DNA of 64,000 nt from Sphingomonas jaspsi DSM 18422 (lineage in GTDB: Bacteria; Pseudomonadota; Alphaproteobacteria; Sphingomonadales; Sphingomonadaceae), in contig NZ_KK073876.1 in the NCBI RefSeq assembly GCF_000585415.1, positions 493,810-557,809 of the forward strand, in the 5' to 3' direction. Below, piece by piece: positions 39,604-48,482 of this stretch. The translations under genes were made by a program, and so were the position numbers. Within the stretch, counting starts at the first letter, position 1. Every line of letters starts with the position of its first letter. Below the pieces are notes generated by a model, which searched no databases, was not told the origin of the DNA, and worked only from the letters and a program-made list of their open reading frames with translations.

Positions 39604-40088
39604 AGGTGGCGCTCGGCGTGGCGCTGGCAATGGTGTCCCTGCCGGCGATCGCCGCGCCGCAGATCATCGCGGCGCGGGGACGCTGGGCGGCGCTCCAGGA
39701 TGGTGCGCTATGCGAAGCGGCCAGTCGATCGTTGCTGGCCGCGCCCAAGGGGAAGATCCAGGCCCGGGCAGGAATCAGCTTCGATGCGTCGGGCCAGCGC
39801 CGGGGCGAGTTCGCGGCGCGGCTGTCTCGTCCGGTCCGCGACGGTTCGACGGTGATGCTGTACGTCGGCAACCTGCCCTTCCTGCTGGTCGCGCGCGGCA
39901 ACATGGCGTGGAGCCGCGGCCCGGCACAGGAAGCGGCGATCGTCGATGCGATCCGCATCTGGGGAGGGATGCGGGTGGAAGCGCGCTCGCCCGGCGGCGG
40001 CCGCATCGTCGACCGCTACGGCCTTGAAGGGGCACCGCTGGCAATCGACGCCGCGGCAGCCTGCGCGGCAAGGCTGGCAAAGCGCTGA
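39600..40088 (+). CDS. Secreted IalB-like protein at the end of the Tad operon
   Basis: 162 residues with a signal peptide (MKVALGVALAMVSLPAIAAP). The mature part, with RGRWAALQDGALCEAASR, a GSTVMLYVGNLPFLLVARGNMAWSR stretch and a final ACAARL, resembles invasion-associated-locus-B-like periplasmic proteins; the two Cys may pair. Its link to the pilus is positional: the ATG overlaps the cpaA stop. ATG 39594 in the same frame would add two residues. Confidence 0.6.
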   Translation: MKVALGVALAMVSLPAIAAPQIIAARGRWAALQDGALCEAASRSLLAAPKGKIQARAGISFDASGQRRGEFAARLSRPVRDGSTVMLYVGNLPFLLVARGNMAWSRGPAQEAAIVDAIRIWGGMRVEARSPGGGRIVDRYGLEGAPLAIDAAAACAARLAKR

Positions 40089-40115
40089 AAAAATAGATAA
40101 AGGCGCGCCTTCATC

Positions 40116-41321
40116 ATGAGCGCCGATACCAAGCTGATGCCGATTCCCGGCCCCGATACCGTGCCCGTCCCGCGCGCGGTCGTTCCGCGTGCCGACGGCA
40201 AGGTTGAACTTGTTGGTCTGCCAAAGGACGACATCCGCCGCGTGCTGGAAGAGGCGGGTCTAGACGCGCGCCAGGCCAAGCTGCGCGCCAAGCAGATCTG
40301 GCACTGGATCTATAATCGCGGGGTGAGCGATTTCGAGGCGATGACCGACATCGCCAAGGCGCAGAAGCCCTGGCTGAACGAGCGCTTTACCATCACGCGC
40401 CCCGACGTGGTCGAGGCGCAGGTGTCGGTCGACGGCACGCGCAAATGGCTGTTGAAGACCCACGACGGCCATGACTTCGAAATGGTGTTCATTCCCGATG
40501 CGGATCGCGGAACGCTATGCGTGTCGAGCCAGGTCGGCTGCACGCTCAACTGCCGCTTCTGCCACACCGGGACGATGAAGCTGGTCCGCAACCTCGAACC
40601 GGCGGAAATCGTCGGTCAGGTGATGCTGGCCCGCGATGCGCTGGGCGAATGGCCGTCGAGCCCGGATGGGCGCATGCTGACCAACATCGTGATGATGGGC
40701 ATGGGCGAGCCGCTCTACAATTTCGACAATGTGAAGCAGGCGCTGAAGATCGTGATGGACGGCGACGGCTTGGGCCTGTCGAAGCGCCGCATCACCCTGT
40801 CGACGTCGGGCGTCGTGCCGATGATGGAACGCTGCGGCGACGAGATCGGCGTCAACCTTGCGGTATCGCTCCACGCGGTAACCAAGGAGGTGCGGGACGA
40901 GATCGTGCCGCTCAACAAGAAGTACGGGATCGAGCAGCTGCTGGAGGCATGCGCGGCTTACCCCGGCGCGAACAATGCCCGCCGTATTACATTCGAGTAC
41001 ATCATGCTCAAGGACAAGAACGACAGCGACGACGACGCGCGCGAGCTGGTTCGCCTGCTCAAGCATTACGAGCTGCCGGCGAAGGTCAACCTGATCCCGT
41101 TCAACCCTTGGGAAGGGTCCGAATACCAGACCTCGACGCCCGAGCGGATCCGGTCTTTCAGCAACATCGTCTTCGAAGCGGGCATTTCCGCCCCGGTCCG
41201 CACGCCGCGCGGACGCGACATCGACGCGGCCTGCGGCCAGCTCAAGACGGCCGCCGAAAAGCGCAAACGTGCCGACCTCGACCGGGAAGCGGCCGCACAA
41301 GGGTTGAACGACGCCGCCTGA
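40116..41321 (+). CDS. rlmN: 23S rRNA (adenine-2503-C2) methyltransferase RlmN
   Basis: 401 residues. Radical-SAM motif CTLNCRFC near residue 142, N-terminal helical domain [18 protein letters not shown], and the conserved late Cys in [12 protein letters not shown] that carries the methyl group. It methylates A2503 of 23S rRNA and some tRNAs. It lies 27 nt after the last Tad-operon gene, but is a housekeeping gene. Confidence 0.97.
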   Translation: MSADTKLMPIPGPDTVPVPRAVVPRADGKVELVGLPKDDIRRVLEEAGLDARQAKLRAKQIWHWIYNRGVSDFEAMTDIAKAQKPWLNERFTITRPDVVEAQVSVDGTRKWLLKTHDGHDFEMVFIPDADRGTLCVSSQVGCTLNCRFCHTGTMKLVRNLEPAEIVGQVMLARDALGEWPSSPDGRMLTNIVMMGMGEPLYNFDNVKQALKIVMDGDGLGLSKRRITLSTSGVVPMMERCGDEIGVNLAVSLHAVTKEVRDEIVPLNKKYGIEQLLEACAAYPGANNARRITFEYIMLKDKNDSDDDARELVRLLKHYELPAKVNLIPFNPWEGSEYQTSTPERIRSFSNIVFEAGISAPVRTPRGRDIDAACGQLKTAAEKRKRADLDREAAAQGLNDAA

Positions 41322-41359
41322 TCGTTAGCGTAGCCCCGAAACCTTGGGGGTAATCGCGC

Positions 41360-42574
41360 ATGGCCTTGATCGGACGGTTGATCGGAACGCTTCTGACCAA
41401 GGGGCAGATCACGCTCGTCACCCCTGACGGCAAGCGCGAAACCTACGGCAGGGACGGCAAGCACCTGACCGTACGATTCACCGACAAGCGCGTCGGCTTC
41501 GACCTGGTCCGCAACCCTCGGTTGACGATCGGTGAGGCCTATATGGATGGTCGCATCGTCATCGAGGACGGGACGATCCTCGACCTCCTCGAACTGATCG
41601 TCGGCGCCAATCGCTGGGAAGACGGCGGCCAGGGTCGCAAGGCGATGACGAAGGGCAAGATCAAGGGTCTGACCGCCCTGCTTCGACGCAACCCGATCGC
41701 CCGGTCGAAGCGCAACGTCGCGCATCACTACGACCTCAAGGACGAGCTGTACGAGCTCTTCCTCGACAGCGACCGTCAGTATAGCTGCGCCTATTTTACC
41801 GATCCGTCGAATAGCCTGGAGCAGGCGCAGGCCGACAAGAAAGCGCATATCGCCGCCAAGCTTTACCTGAAGCCGGGGCAGCGGGTGCTGGATATCGGCT
41901 GCGGCTGGGGCGGGACCGCGCTTTACCTCAACCGCGTCGCCGACGTGGACGTGCTCGGGATCACGCTGAGCGAAGAGCAGCTGAAGGTTGCACGCCGCCG
42001 CGCCGACGAAGCGGGCGTCGCCGACCGGGTGAAGTTCGAACTGATCGATTATCGCGTGCTGCAGGGCCGGTTCGACCGGATCGTGTCGATCGGCATGTTC
42101 GAACATGTCGGGCTGGCGCACTACGAAGAATTTTATGCCAAGTGCCGCGAGCTTCTGGCCGACGACGGCGTCATGCTCCTGCACACCATCGGCAAGCTTG
42201 GCAGCGCGGGCGCGCCAGACCCCTTTACCGACAAATGGATCTTCCCCGGCTACCACCTGCCGTCGCTGAGCCAGATGTGCGCGGCGAGCGAAAAGGTGCG
42301 GCTGATCGCCAGCGACGTCGAAACGCTGAGGCTGCATTATGCCTACACGCTGCGCCACTGGCTGGACCGGGCGGCGCAGGCCAAGGCCGATATCGTGGCG
42401 ATGTACGACGAGCGATTCTACCGGATGTGGGAATTCTATCTCGCCGGCGGGATCGTTATGTTTGAAAGCGGTGCGGCCTGCAATTACCAGGTCCAATATA
42501 TCCGCGATCGCAACGCCCTTCCGATCACGCGCGACTATATGGCCGAGGCCGAACAGCGGTATCGCAGCGCATAA
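41360..42574 (+). CDS. cfa: Cyclopropane-fatty-acyl-phospholipid synthase
   Basis: 404 residues. SAM site VLDIGCGWGGTALYL near residue 175, preceded by NVAHHYDLKDELYELFLD, typical of CFA synthases, and GMFEHVG after it. The enzyme adds a methylene bridge to unsaturated acyl chains of membrane phospholipids, a stationary-phase and stress trait. A strong hairpin follows the stop. Confidence 0.93.
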   Translation: MALIGRLIGTLLTKGQITLVTPDGKRETYGRDGKHLTVRFTDKRVGFDLVRNPRLTIGEAYMDGRIVIEDGTILDLLELIVGANRWEDGGQGRKAMTKGKIKGLTALLRRNPIARSKRNVAHHYDLKDELYELFLDSDRQYSCAYFTDPSNSLEQAQADKKAHIAAKLYLKPGQRVLDIGCGWGGTALYLNRVADVDVLGITLSEEQLKVARRRADEAGVADRVKFELIDYRVLQGRFDRIVSIGMFEHVGLAHYEEFYAKCRELLADDGVMLLHTIGKLGSAGAPDPFTDKWIFPGYHLPSLSQMCAASEKVRLIASDVETLRLHYAYTLRHWLDRAAQAKADIVAMYDERFYRMWEFYLAGGIVMFESGAACNYQVQYIRDRNALPITRDYMAEAEQRYRSA

Positions 42575-42578
42575 AAAA

Positions 42579-42599
42579 GGCCCGGCCCGCGGCCGGGCC
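42579..42599. terminator. Bidirectional terminator between cfa and the EF-hand gene
   Basis: GGCCCGGCC-CGC-GGCCGGGCC, a perfect 9-bp stem, directly after AAAAAA and before CTTCAG. The A-run becomes a T-run for the minus strand, so it suits the convergent EF-hand gene at least as well as cfa. Confidence 0.8.
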
Positions 42600-42625
42600 C
42601 TTCAGTTGCCAAAAGCCCTGGGGTG

Positions 42626-43297
42626 TCAGCTGGCTTTCGGTGCGTGCTCGTCATGAAGCTCGCGCATCTTGATCATCATCATCGGCCGGGCAGCCTTGCG
42701 CTCTTCGGCCGTGACCTTGCCGTCCTTGTTGGCGTCCATTTCGTCGAAATGCTTGAGCGCCATCGCCTCGGCCTCAGCGGCGGTGATCTTACCGTCGTGG
42801 TCGCTATCGGCCATCACGATCATGTGACCGCCCATGCCCGGACCGCCGTGCATCATGCGCATCTGGCGGCGCATGGCCTTGCCGTCGGCCGCGGCCAAGT
42901 CCTTGCCGTCGCCGTCCTTCATCACGATGCGCCGTTCGATGCGAACCTGGCGACCCTTGGCGAATTCGTCGCGGCTGATCGCGCCGTCCTTGTTGGTGTC
43001 GAGGCGATCGAAAGCGGCGTTGGGATCGCCCAAGCCATGCTCCATGCCTTGCATCGCGCCCGGCCCGCCATGCTCCATCCGCATGGCCATATGGTCGCCC
43101 TTGATCACGTCGATTTCGTCCTTGGCGATCACGCCGTCCTTGTTGGTGTCGAACTTGGCGAAATGCTCACGGACCTTGGCCACCACTTCGGCGCGGGTCA
43201 TTTCCTTGTCGGCCATGGCCTTGCCCTGCTCGCCGGCCACAGCGCCAGCGGCCAAGGCGACAAGACCCGCCCCAATCATTAAATTCCTGATCATCAA
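42626..43297 (-). CDS. Secreted four-EF-hand calcium-binding protein
   Basis: 223 residues with a signal peptide (cut near AVAGEQG). Four canonical EF-hand loops begin near residues 50, 100, 164 and 188: DTNKDGVIAKDE, DTNKDGAISRDE, DSDHDGKITAAE, DANKDGKVTAEE. Met- and His-rich linkers between them may bind other metals. Likely a periplasmic Ca2+ buffer or sensor; no partner is evident. ATG 43297 and 43294 are adjacent options. Confidence 0.88.
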   Translation of the reverse strand: MMIRNLMIGAGLVALAAGAVAGEQGKAMADKEMTRAEVVAKVREHFAKFDTNKDGVIAKDEIDVIKGDHMAMRMEHGGPGAMQGMEHGLGDPNAAFDRLDTNKDGAISRDEFAKGRQVRIERRIVMKDGDGKDLAAADGKAMRRQMRMMHGGPGMGGHMIVMADSDHDGKITAAEAEAMALKHFDEMDANKDGKVTAEERKAARPMMMIKMRELHDEHAPKAS

Positions 43298-43422
43298 GCC
43301 CTCCTTTATCCCGAATGGCCGAGGCTATGCCTCGATTCCTGTATCACGCTTGAACAGATCGCCTTGAGGTGGCAATGCGCCCGCGCCCACGAACATCGAT
43401 TTTTCCGAAGGATATCCAGCCC

Positions 43423-44643
43423 ATGGCCGACCCGATCAAGCGCATCGTCCTCGCCTTTTCCGGCGGGCTCGACACCAGCGTGATCCTGAAATGGCTGCAG
43501 CAACGATATCAGGCGGAAGTGGTGACCTTTACCGCCGACTTGGGGCAGGGCGAGGAACTGGGGCCGGCTCGGCACAAGGCCGAGCTGATGGGCGTGAAGC
43601 CCGAGCATATCTTCATCGACGACCTGCGCGAGGAATTCATCGCCGATTATGTCTTCCCTATGATGCGTGCCAATGCGCTGTACGAAGGGCTCTACCTCCT
43701 CGGTACGTCGATCGCGCGGCCGCTGATCGCCAAGCGCCAGATCGAAATCGCCCGCCAGGTCGGTGCCGATGCGGTCAGCCATGGCGCCACCGGCAAGGGT
43801 AACGACCAAGTCCGCTTCGAGCTTGGCTATTATGCGCTCAATCCCGACATCAAGGTCATCGCGCCGTGGCGCGAGTGGGATCTGACCAGCCGCACCGCGC
43901 TGATCGACTTTGCCGAAAAGAACCAGATTCCGGTCCCCAAGGACAAGCGCGGCGAAAGCCCCTTCTCGACCGACGCCAACCTTCTCCACACGTCGAGCGA
44001 GGGCAAGGTGCTCGAAGACCCGTGGGTCGAAGTGCCCGACTATGTCTATTCGCGCACCGATGACCTTGTTGCGGCGCCCGACACGCCCGAAGAGATCACC
44101 ATCGACTTCAAGGGCGGCGACGGTGTAGCGGTCAACGGCGAAGCGCTTTCGCCCGCCGCGCTGCTCACCAAGCTCAACGAACTCGGCAAGCGCCACGGCA
44201 TCGGCCGTCTCGACCTCGTCGAGAACCGCTTTGTCGGCATGAAGAGCCGCGGCATGTACGAGACGCCGGGCGGCACCATTTATCATGCTGCCCACCGCGC
44301 GATTGAGCAGCTGACGCTCGATCGCGGTGCCGCGCACCTCAAGGACGAGCTGATGCCGCGCTATGCCGAGCTCATCTACAACGGCTTCTGGTTTGCGCCG
44401 GAACGCGAGATGCTGCAAGCCGCGATCGACCAAAGCCAGGCCAAGGTCGAAGGCACGGTGCGGATGAAGCTGTATAAGGGCGGCGTCCACATCACCGGCC
44501 GCAAGTCGCCCAACAGCCTCTACAGCGAAAAGGTCGTCACGTTCGAAGACGATGCCGGCGCCTACGACCAGCGTGACGCCGAAGGCTTCATCAAGCTCAA
44601 CGCGCTGCGCCTTCGCTTGCTGGGACGGCGCGATCGCATCTGA
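43423..44643 (+). CDS. argG: Argininosuccinate synthase
   Basis: 406 residues. PP-loop [17 protein letters not shown] near residue 8, and the [16 protein letters not shown] signature. It joins citrulline and aspartate with ATP in arginine synthesis. ATG 43423 is chosen: the family starts just before this loop and GAAGGA lies ~10 nt upstream. argH is 15 kb away on the other strand. Confidence 0.97.
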   Translation: MADPIKRIVLAFSGGLDTSVILKWLQQRYQAEVVTFTADLGQGEELGPARHKAELMGVKPEHIFIDDLREEFIADYVFPMMRANALYEGLYLLGTSIARPLIAKRQIEIARQVGADAVSHGATGKGNDQVRFELGYYALNPDIKVIAPWREWDLTSRTALIDFAEKNQIPVPKDKRGESPFSTDANLLHTSSEGKVLEDPWVEVPDYVYSRTDDLVAAPDTPEEITIDFKGGDGVAVNGEALSPAALLTKLNELGKRHGIGRLDLVENRFVGMKSRGMYETPGGTIYHAAHRAIEQLTLDRGAAHLKDELMPRYAELIYNGFWFAPEREMLQAAIDQSQAKVEGTVRMKLYKGGVHITGRKSPNSLYSEKVVTFEDDAGAYDQRDAEGFIKLNALRLRLLGRRDRI

Positions 44644-44686
44644 CGTTGATCGCAAGCCCCTTGCCAAGCGGCATGGGCAGTGCAAC

Positions 44687-44704
44687 GGCGGCAAAGGTGC
44701 CGCC
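44687..44704. terminator. Hairpin after argG
   Basis: GGCGGCA-AAGG-TGCCGCC, a perfect 7-bp stem between argG and the next gene. No T-run follows, so it is a weak candidate for termination. Confidence 0.35.
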
Positions 44705-44737
44705 GCCACGCGGGGCCGGGGCTGAAAAGGGGCGTCC

Positions 44738-46357
44738 TTGATCACCACGCCGGAAATCGTCGCGCATGAAGCCGCCCCGGCACCGTCGCCGAAGGGCGGG
44801 CCGCGCCCGTGGTGGGAAGGGCGGCCGTTCGTCGCGGCGATGATCCTGCTGGCGTTCGTGCCCTTGCTGTGGCCGACCATTCCGCCGCTGGTCGACGTGG
44901 GCGGGCATATGGGCCGCTACAAGGTCGCCGCCGATCTCCAGACCAGCCCATACCTTTGGCAATGGTTTCATTTCCACTGGCTGCCGATCGGCAATCTTGG
45001 CGTCGACCTCTTGGCCGTTCCGCTTGGCAAGCTGATCGGCATCGAGCTGGCGACGAAGCTGGTGGTGATGTCGATCCCGCCGCTGACCGTCGCCGGCATG
45101 TTGTGGGTGGCGCGCGAAGTGCACAACCGCCTGCCGCCGACCGCTGCCTTCGCGCTGCCGCTCGCCTTCGGTCATCCCTTCATGTTCGGCTTCATCAACT
45201 TCGCCTTGTCGATGGCGCTGGCCTTCCTGGCGTTCGGCCTGTGGCTGCGGCTCGGCCGGCTGGAGAAATTGAAGCTTCGGGCGCTGCTGTTCGTACCGAT
45301 CAGCTTCGTCGTCTTTTTCGCACACACGTTCGGCTGGGGCATGTTGGGGCTGCTCTGCTTTTCCGCCGAAACGGTGCGCCAGCACGATCATGGCCGAAGC
45401 TGGTGGAAGTCTCCCTTCGTCGCCGGATTCCACGCAGCCTCGCTGGCCTTCCCCGCCCTGCTGGTGCTGATGTGGCGCAACGATGCCACCGGGGGCATCA
45501 CCGCCCACTGGTTCGATTGGGACTATAAGTGGAACTATCTGCTGAGGATGTTCCGCGACCGCTGGGAAACCTATGACATCGCTTCGGCGGCGCTGGTGAC
45601 GGCACCGCTCGCGCTGGCGATCGTCCACCCCAAGCTCACCCTGTCACGCAACCTGTTCTTTTCCGGGCTGGTGCTCGCCGCCACCTACGCCCTGCTGCCG
45701 CGGGTAGTGTTCGGGTCGGCCTATGCCGACATGCGCCTCGTTCCCTACGCCGTCGCGATCTTCATCCTGGCGATCCGCTTCAAGCGCGAAACCAGTTATC
45801 CGCTGGCAACCTGGCTCGCCTTCGCGGCGCTGGGGTTCGTGGTGATGCGCATCGGCGGCACCACCGCCAGCATGACCATCGCGGGGATGAAGCAGAACGA
45901 ACAGCTCAAGGCCCTCGACCATGTGCCGATGGGCTCGCGCGTCGCCGTGCTGGTGTGGGACCGATGCGACCAGTGGGCGCTTCGCCGGTCGGATCATCTC
46001 GGCGCGATCGCGACCGTCAGGCGCGACGCCTATACCAACGATCACTGGCCGATGGTCGGGTCCGCCTTGCTGCGGGTTCATTATCCAGCGGCCGGCATCT
46101 TCCAGCGCGATCCGACCCAGATCGTCCGCGATCCGGGTTGCAGCAAGGAAGGCTGGCGCGTGCAGTCGGCGCTCCGCTACATTCCCAAGGACAGCTTCGA
46201 TTATCTGTGGCTGATCGACATGCGCGCCATTCCCGACGACTGGCTCGACGGCTGGACGCCGGTATGGTCGGGCGAAGGGTCGCGCCTGTTCAGGCGAGGG
46301 GCCGTCGAAGGACCGCCACCAGTGACACGCCGAACGGCATCGGAACGCGACCGATAA
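44738..46357 (+). CDS. Polytopic membrane protein, possible GT-C-like
   Basis: 539 residues from a TTG start with AAGGGG upstream; no nearby in-frame ATG precedes the first helix. About 9-10 membrane helices, then a ~150-residue soluble C-terminal domain. The first loop has VDVGGHMGRYKVAADLQ, with an Asp and conserved polar residues as in GT-C glycosyltransferases. No family can be named with confidence. The 3' end overlaps the convergent methyltransferase by 68 nt. Its place beside GtrA/GT2 suggests envelope glycan work. Confidence 0.65.
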   Translation: MITTPEIVAHEAAPAPSPKGGPRPWWEGRPFVAAMILLAFVPLLWPTIPPLVDVGGHMGRYKVAADLQTSPYLWQWFHFHWLPIGNLGVDLLAVPLGKLIGIELATKLVVMSIPPLTVAGMLWVAREVHNRLPPTAAFALPLAFGHPFMFGFINFALSMALAFLAFGLWLRLGRLEKLKLRALLFVPISFVVFFAHTFGWGMLGLLCFSAETVRQHDHGRSWWKSPFVAGFHAASLAFPALLVLMWRNDATGGITAHWFDWDYKWNYLLRMFRDRWETYDIASAALVTAPLALAIVHPKLTLSRNLFFSGLVLAATYALLPRVVFGSAYADMRLVPYAVAIFILAIRFKRETSYPLATWLAFAALGFVVMRIGGTTASMTIAGMKQNEQLKALDHVPMGSRVAVLVWDRCDQWALRRSDHLGAIATVRRDAYTNDHWPMVGSALLRVHYPAAGIFQRDPTQIVRDPGCSKEGWRVQSALRYIPKDSFDYLWLIDMRAIPDDWLDGWTPVWSGEGSRLFRRGAVEGPPPVTRRTASERDR

Positions 46358-47024
46358 GATCCTTTTCCAGGCCGAAGATCGTATCGAGCAGGCGGTTCAC
46401 CCCCGCGCCTGGCATGGCGTCGTCGCTGCTTTCCTTGCCCGTCAGCTTGCCGAGCAGCCGGACCGCGGCGATCGGCGGATAGAGCAAGGTGTTGAACGGG
46501 GAGATGAGGTCGATCGTAAAGCCCGCCGCCCTGGCCAGCGTTTCGATCTCGCGCTGGCGGTAACGGCGATGGTGGTGATGGGCGACGTCGTGCGCGCTCC
46601 ACATCCACGGGTTGATCGGAACGGTCAGCAACAGCGACCCGCCGGGCTTCAGAAGGCCGATGATCGATTTCAGCGATGCCGCGTCGTCAGGGACATGTTC
46701 GAGCACATCGAGCAAGGCGACAAGGTCGTAGCTGCCCGCCGCAAACATCGACACGTCGGGCAGAGCGGCGGCCATGACCGGTTTGCCGAGGCGTTCGCTG
46801 GCGATGGCGCGGGCGGTGTCGTCGAGCTCGCTGGCATCGACGGTGCCGAACCGGCCCAGCATCGCAAGGTTGTGGCCTGTGCCGCAGCCCAGTTCAAGGA
46901 TACGGGCATCGTCAGGCGGCCGCGCGACCCGTTCGATCAGTTCGGCAAGGATGCGGCGCCGCGCGGCAAACCACCAATGGTCGGCATCGAGCTTCGCCAT
47001 CTGCTCGTATATCTTGCGATCCAT
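46290..47024 (-). CDS. Class I SAM-dependent methyltransferase
   Basis: 244 residues. Motif I ILELGCGTGHNLAML near residue 42, acidic ASELDD after it, and LVALLDVLEHVPDD at ~101-114; LLKPGGSLLLTVP follows. The opening DADHWWFAARRR matches Methyltransf_11 proteins tied to sugar or lipid biosynthesis clusters. Its ATG overlaps the GT2 stop by one base, so it likely modifies the same product. Confidence 0.82.
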   Translation of the reverse strand: MDRKIYEQMAKLDADHWWFAARRRILAELIERVARPPDDARILELGCGTGHNLAMLGRFGTVDASELDDTARAIASERLGKPVMAAALPDVSMFAAGSYDLVALLDVLEHVPDDAASLKSIIGLLKPGGSLLLTVPINPWMWSAHDVAHHHHRRYRQREIETLARAAGFTIDLISPFNTLLYPPIAAVRLLGKLTGKESSDDAMPGAGVNRLLDTIFGLEKDLIGRVPMPFGVSLVAVLRRPLA

Positions 47025-47971
47025 CAGCCCTCGCCGATCCGCTCGCGGATCACGTAGAGCGGGCGACCCTTGGCCTCGATCAGGATGCGGCCGATATATT
47101 CGCCAAGGACACCGAGCGAGAGCAGCTGCAACCCGCCGAGGAACAGCACCGCCACCATCAGCGAGGCATAGCCGGGCACGTTGATACCGGAGGTCAGCGC
47201 GACGATGATGATGTAGATGGCGTAACCGAGCGCACCCAGCGCGACGAAGGCGCCGAGGTAACTCCACACCCGGAGCGGCACCGTCGATGCCGAGGTGATG
47301 CCGTCGACTGCGAGGCGCCAAAGCTTCCAGTAATTATATTTGGTCGTACCGACCTTGCGCTCTTCGCGGTGATAGCTGACCGCGGCCTGGCGGAAGCCGG
47401 CCCATGCGAACAGGCCCTTCATGAAGCGGTTGCGCTCGGGCATTTGGCGGATCACGTCGACCACCCGGCGGTCGAGCAGGCGGAAGTCGCCGGCATGTTC
47501 GGGAATCTTGTCGTCCGACAGCCAGTTGTGCGCGCGATAATAAAGGTCGGCGGTCAGCCGCTTGGGCAGCGTATCGGTTTCTCGATTGTCGCGCACGCCG
47601 TAGACGACGTCGTAACCGTCGCGCCATTTGGCGACCATTTCGCGCAGCGCCTCCGGCGGGTCCTGCAGGTCGACGTCCATCGGCACTACCGCCTTGCCGT
47701 CCGCCGCGTCGATGCCGGCGCTGAGCGCCGCTTCCTTGCCAAAGTTGCGTGACAGCGAAATGCCGCGAATTCTGCGGTCGGCGGCATTGGCCTTGCGGAT
47801 CACTTCGAGCGTGGTGTCGCTGCTGCCGTCATCGACGAACAGGATTTCGAACGATTGCGCGACCGGATCGTCGAAGCTTTCGAGCAGCGGCACGACACGG
47901 GCCAGGAAGGGCCCGATCGCCTCTTCCTCGTCCTTCACCGGAACGATGATGCTCAAGTCCGCCATGGTCAT
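47024..47971 (-). CDS. GtrB/DPM-like family 2 glycosyltransferase
   Basis: 315 residues. GT-A fold: SIIVPVKDEEEAIGPFL, FVDDGSSDTT, the catalytic-metal PMDVDLQDPPE, then two C-terminal membrane helices (residues ~230-295). This matches bactoprenol glucosyltransferases such as GtrB, which load a sugar onto undecaprenyl phosphate. ATG 47971 is chosen for its ATGA overlap with gtrA; an in-frame ATG lies two codons later. Confidence 0.9.
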   Translation of the reverse strand: MTMADLSIIVPVKDEEEAIGPFLARVVPLLESFDDPVAQSFEILFVDDGSSDTTLEVIRKANAADRRIRGISLSRNFGKEAALSAGIDAADGKAVVPMDVDLQDPPEALREMVAKWRDGYDVVYGVRDNRETDTLPKRLTADLYYRAHNWLSDDKIPEHAGDFRLLDRRVVDVIRQMPERNRFMKGLFAWAGFRQAAVSYHREERKVGTTKYNYWKLWRLAVDGITSASTVPLRVWSYLGAFVALGALGYAIYIIIVALTSGINVPGYASLMVAVLFLGGLQLLSLGVLGEYIGRILIEAKGRPLYVIRERIGEG

Positions 47972-48390
47972 GCGTAGACGAAGCGACGATGAAGCGCGAA
48001 GGTCAAGAGCGGCGTGACGAATATCATCGGCAGGGTCGGCCACCAGGTCGGTCCGCCCAGCTGCTTGACCAGCAGCCAGATGAAGAACTGGTTGGCCGCG
48101 AAGCCGATCAGGTTGACGATGATGAACCGTACCATCCGCACATGCTGGCGGTCGCGCGCGCCATGATCCTTGAAGCTGAAGGCGCCGTGGGTGAAGTAGC
48201 TGACCGCCGAAAAGAACAGGAAGACGATGGTGAAACTGACCATCGGATCGACGTGCAGATATTCCGCGATCAGCCAGTAGCTGGCCGCGACCAGCAGGGT
48301 GATGATCATGCCCGCGACGGCATAACGTATCAGCTGCAGGAGCATGGCGCGGCGGGTCGGCGGCAAGCGATCGAGGGTCGACTGGATCAT
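47968..48390 (-). CDS. GtrA-like flippase
   Basis: 140 residues, four membrane helices, with RYAVAGMIITLLVAASYWL opening and FALHRRFVYA closing as in the GtrA family. It is proposed to flip the lipid-linked sugar made by GtrB across the inner membrane. Start ATG 48390 avoids a non-hydrophobic extension. Overlaps the GT2 gene by 4 nt. Confidence 0.88.
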   Translation of the reverse strand: MIQSTLDRLPPTRRAMLLQLIRYAVAGMIITLLVAASYWLIAEYLHVDPMVSFTIVFLFFSAVSYFTHGAFSFKDHGARDRQHVRMVRFIIVNLIGFAANQFFIWLLVKQLGGPTWWPTLPMIFVTPLLTFALHRRFVYA

Positions 48391-48482
48391 CGGCTTGCTC
48401 TCTAGTGGCTTGGCGCTAGGACACAATCATCAACTTTTGCCGGGTATCAACTTGTCCAGAACCCGGGGGGAACATCGCCGTC

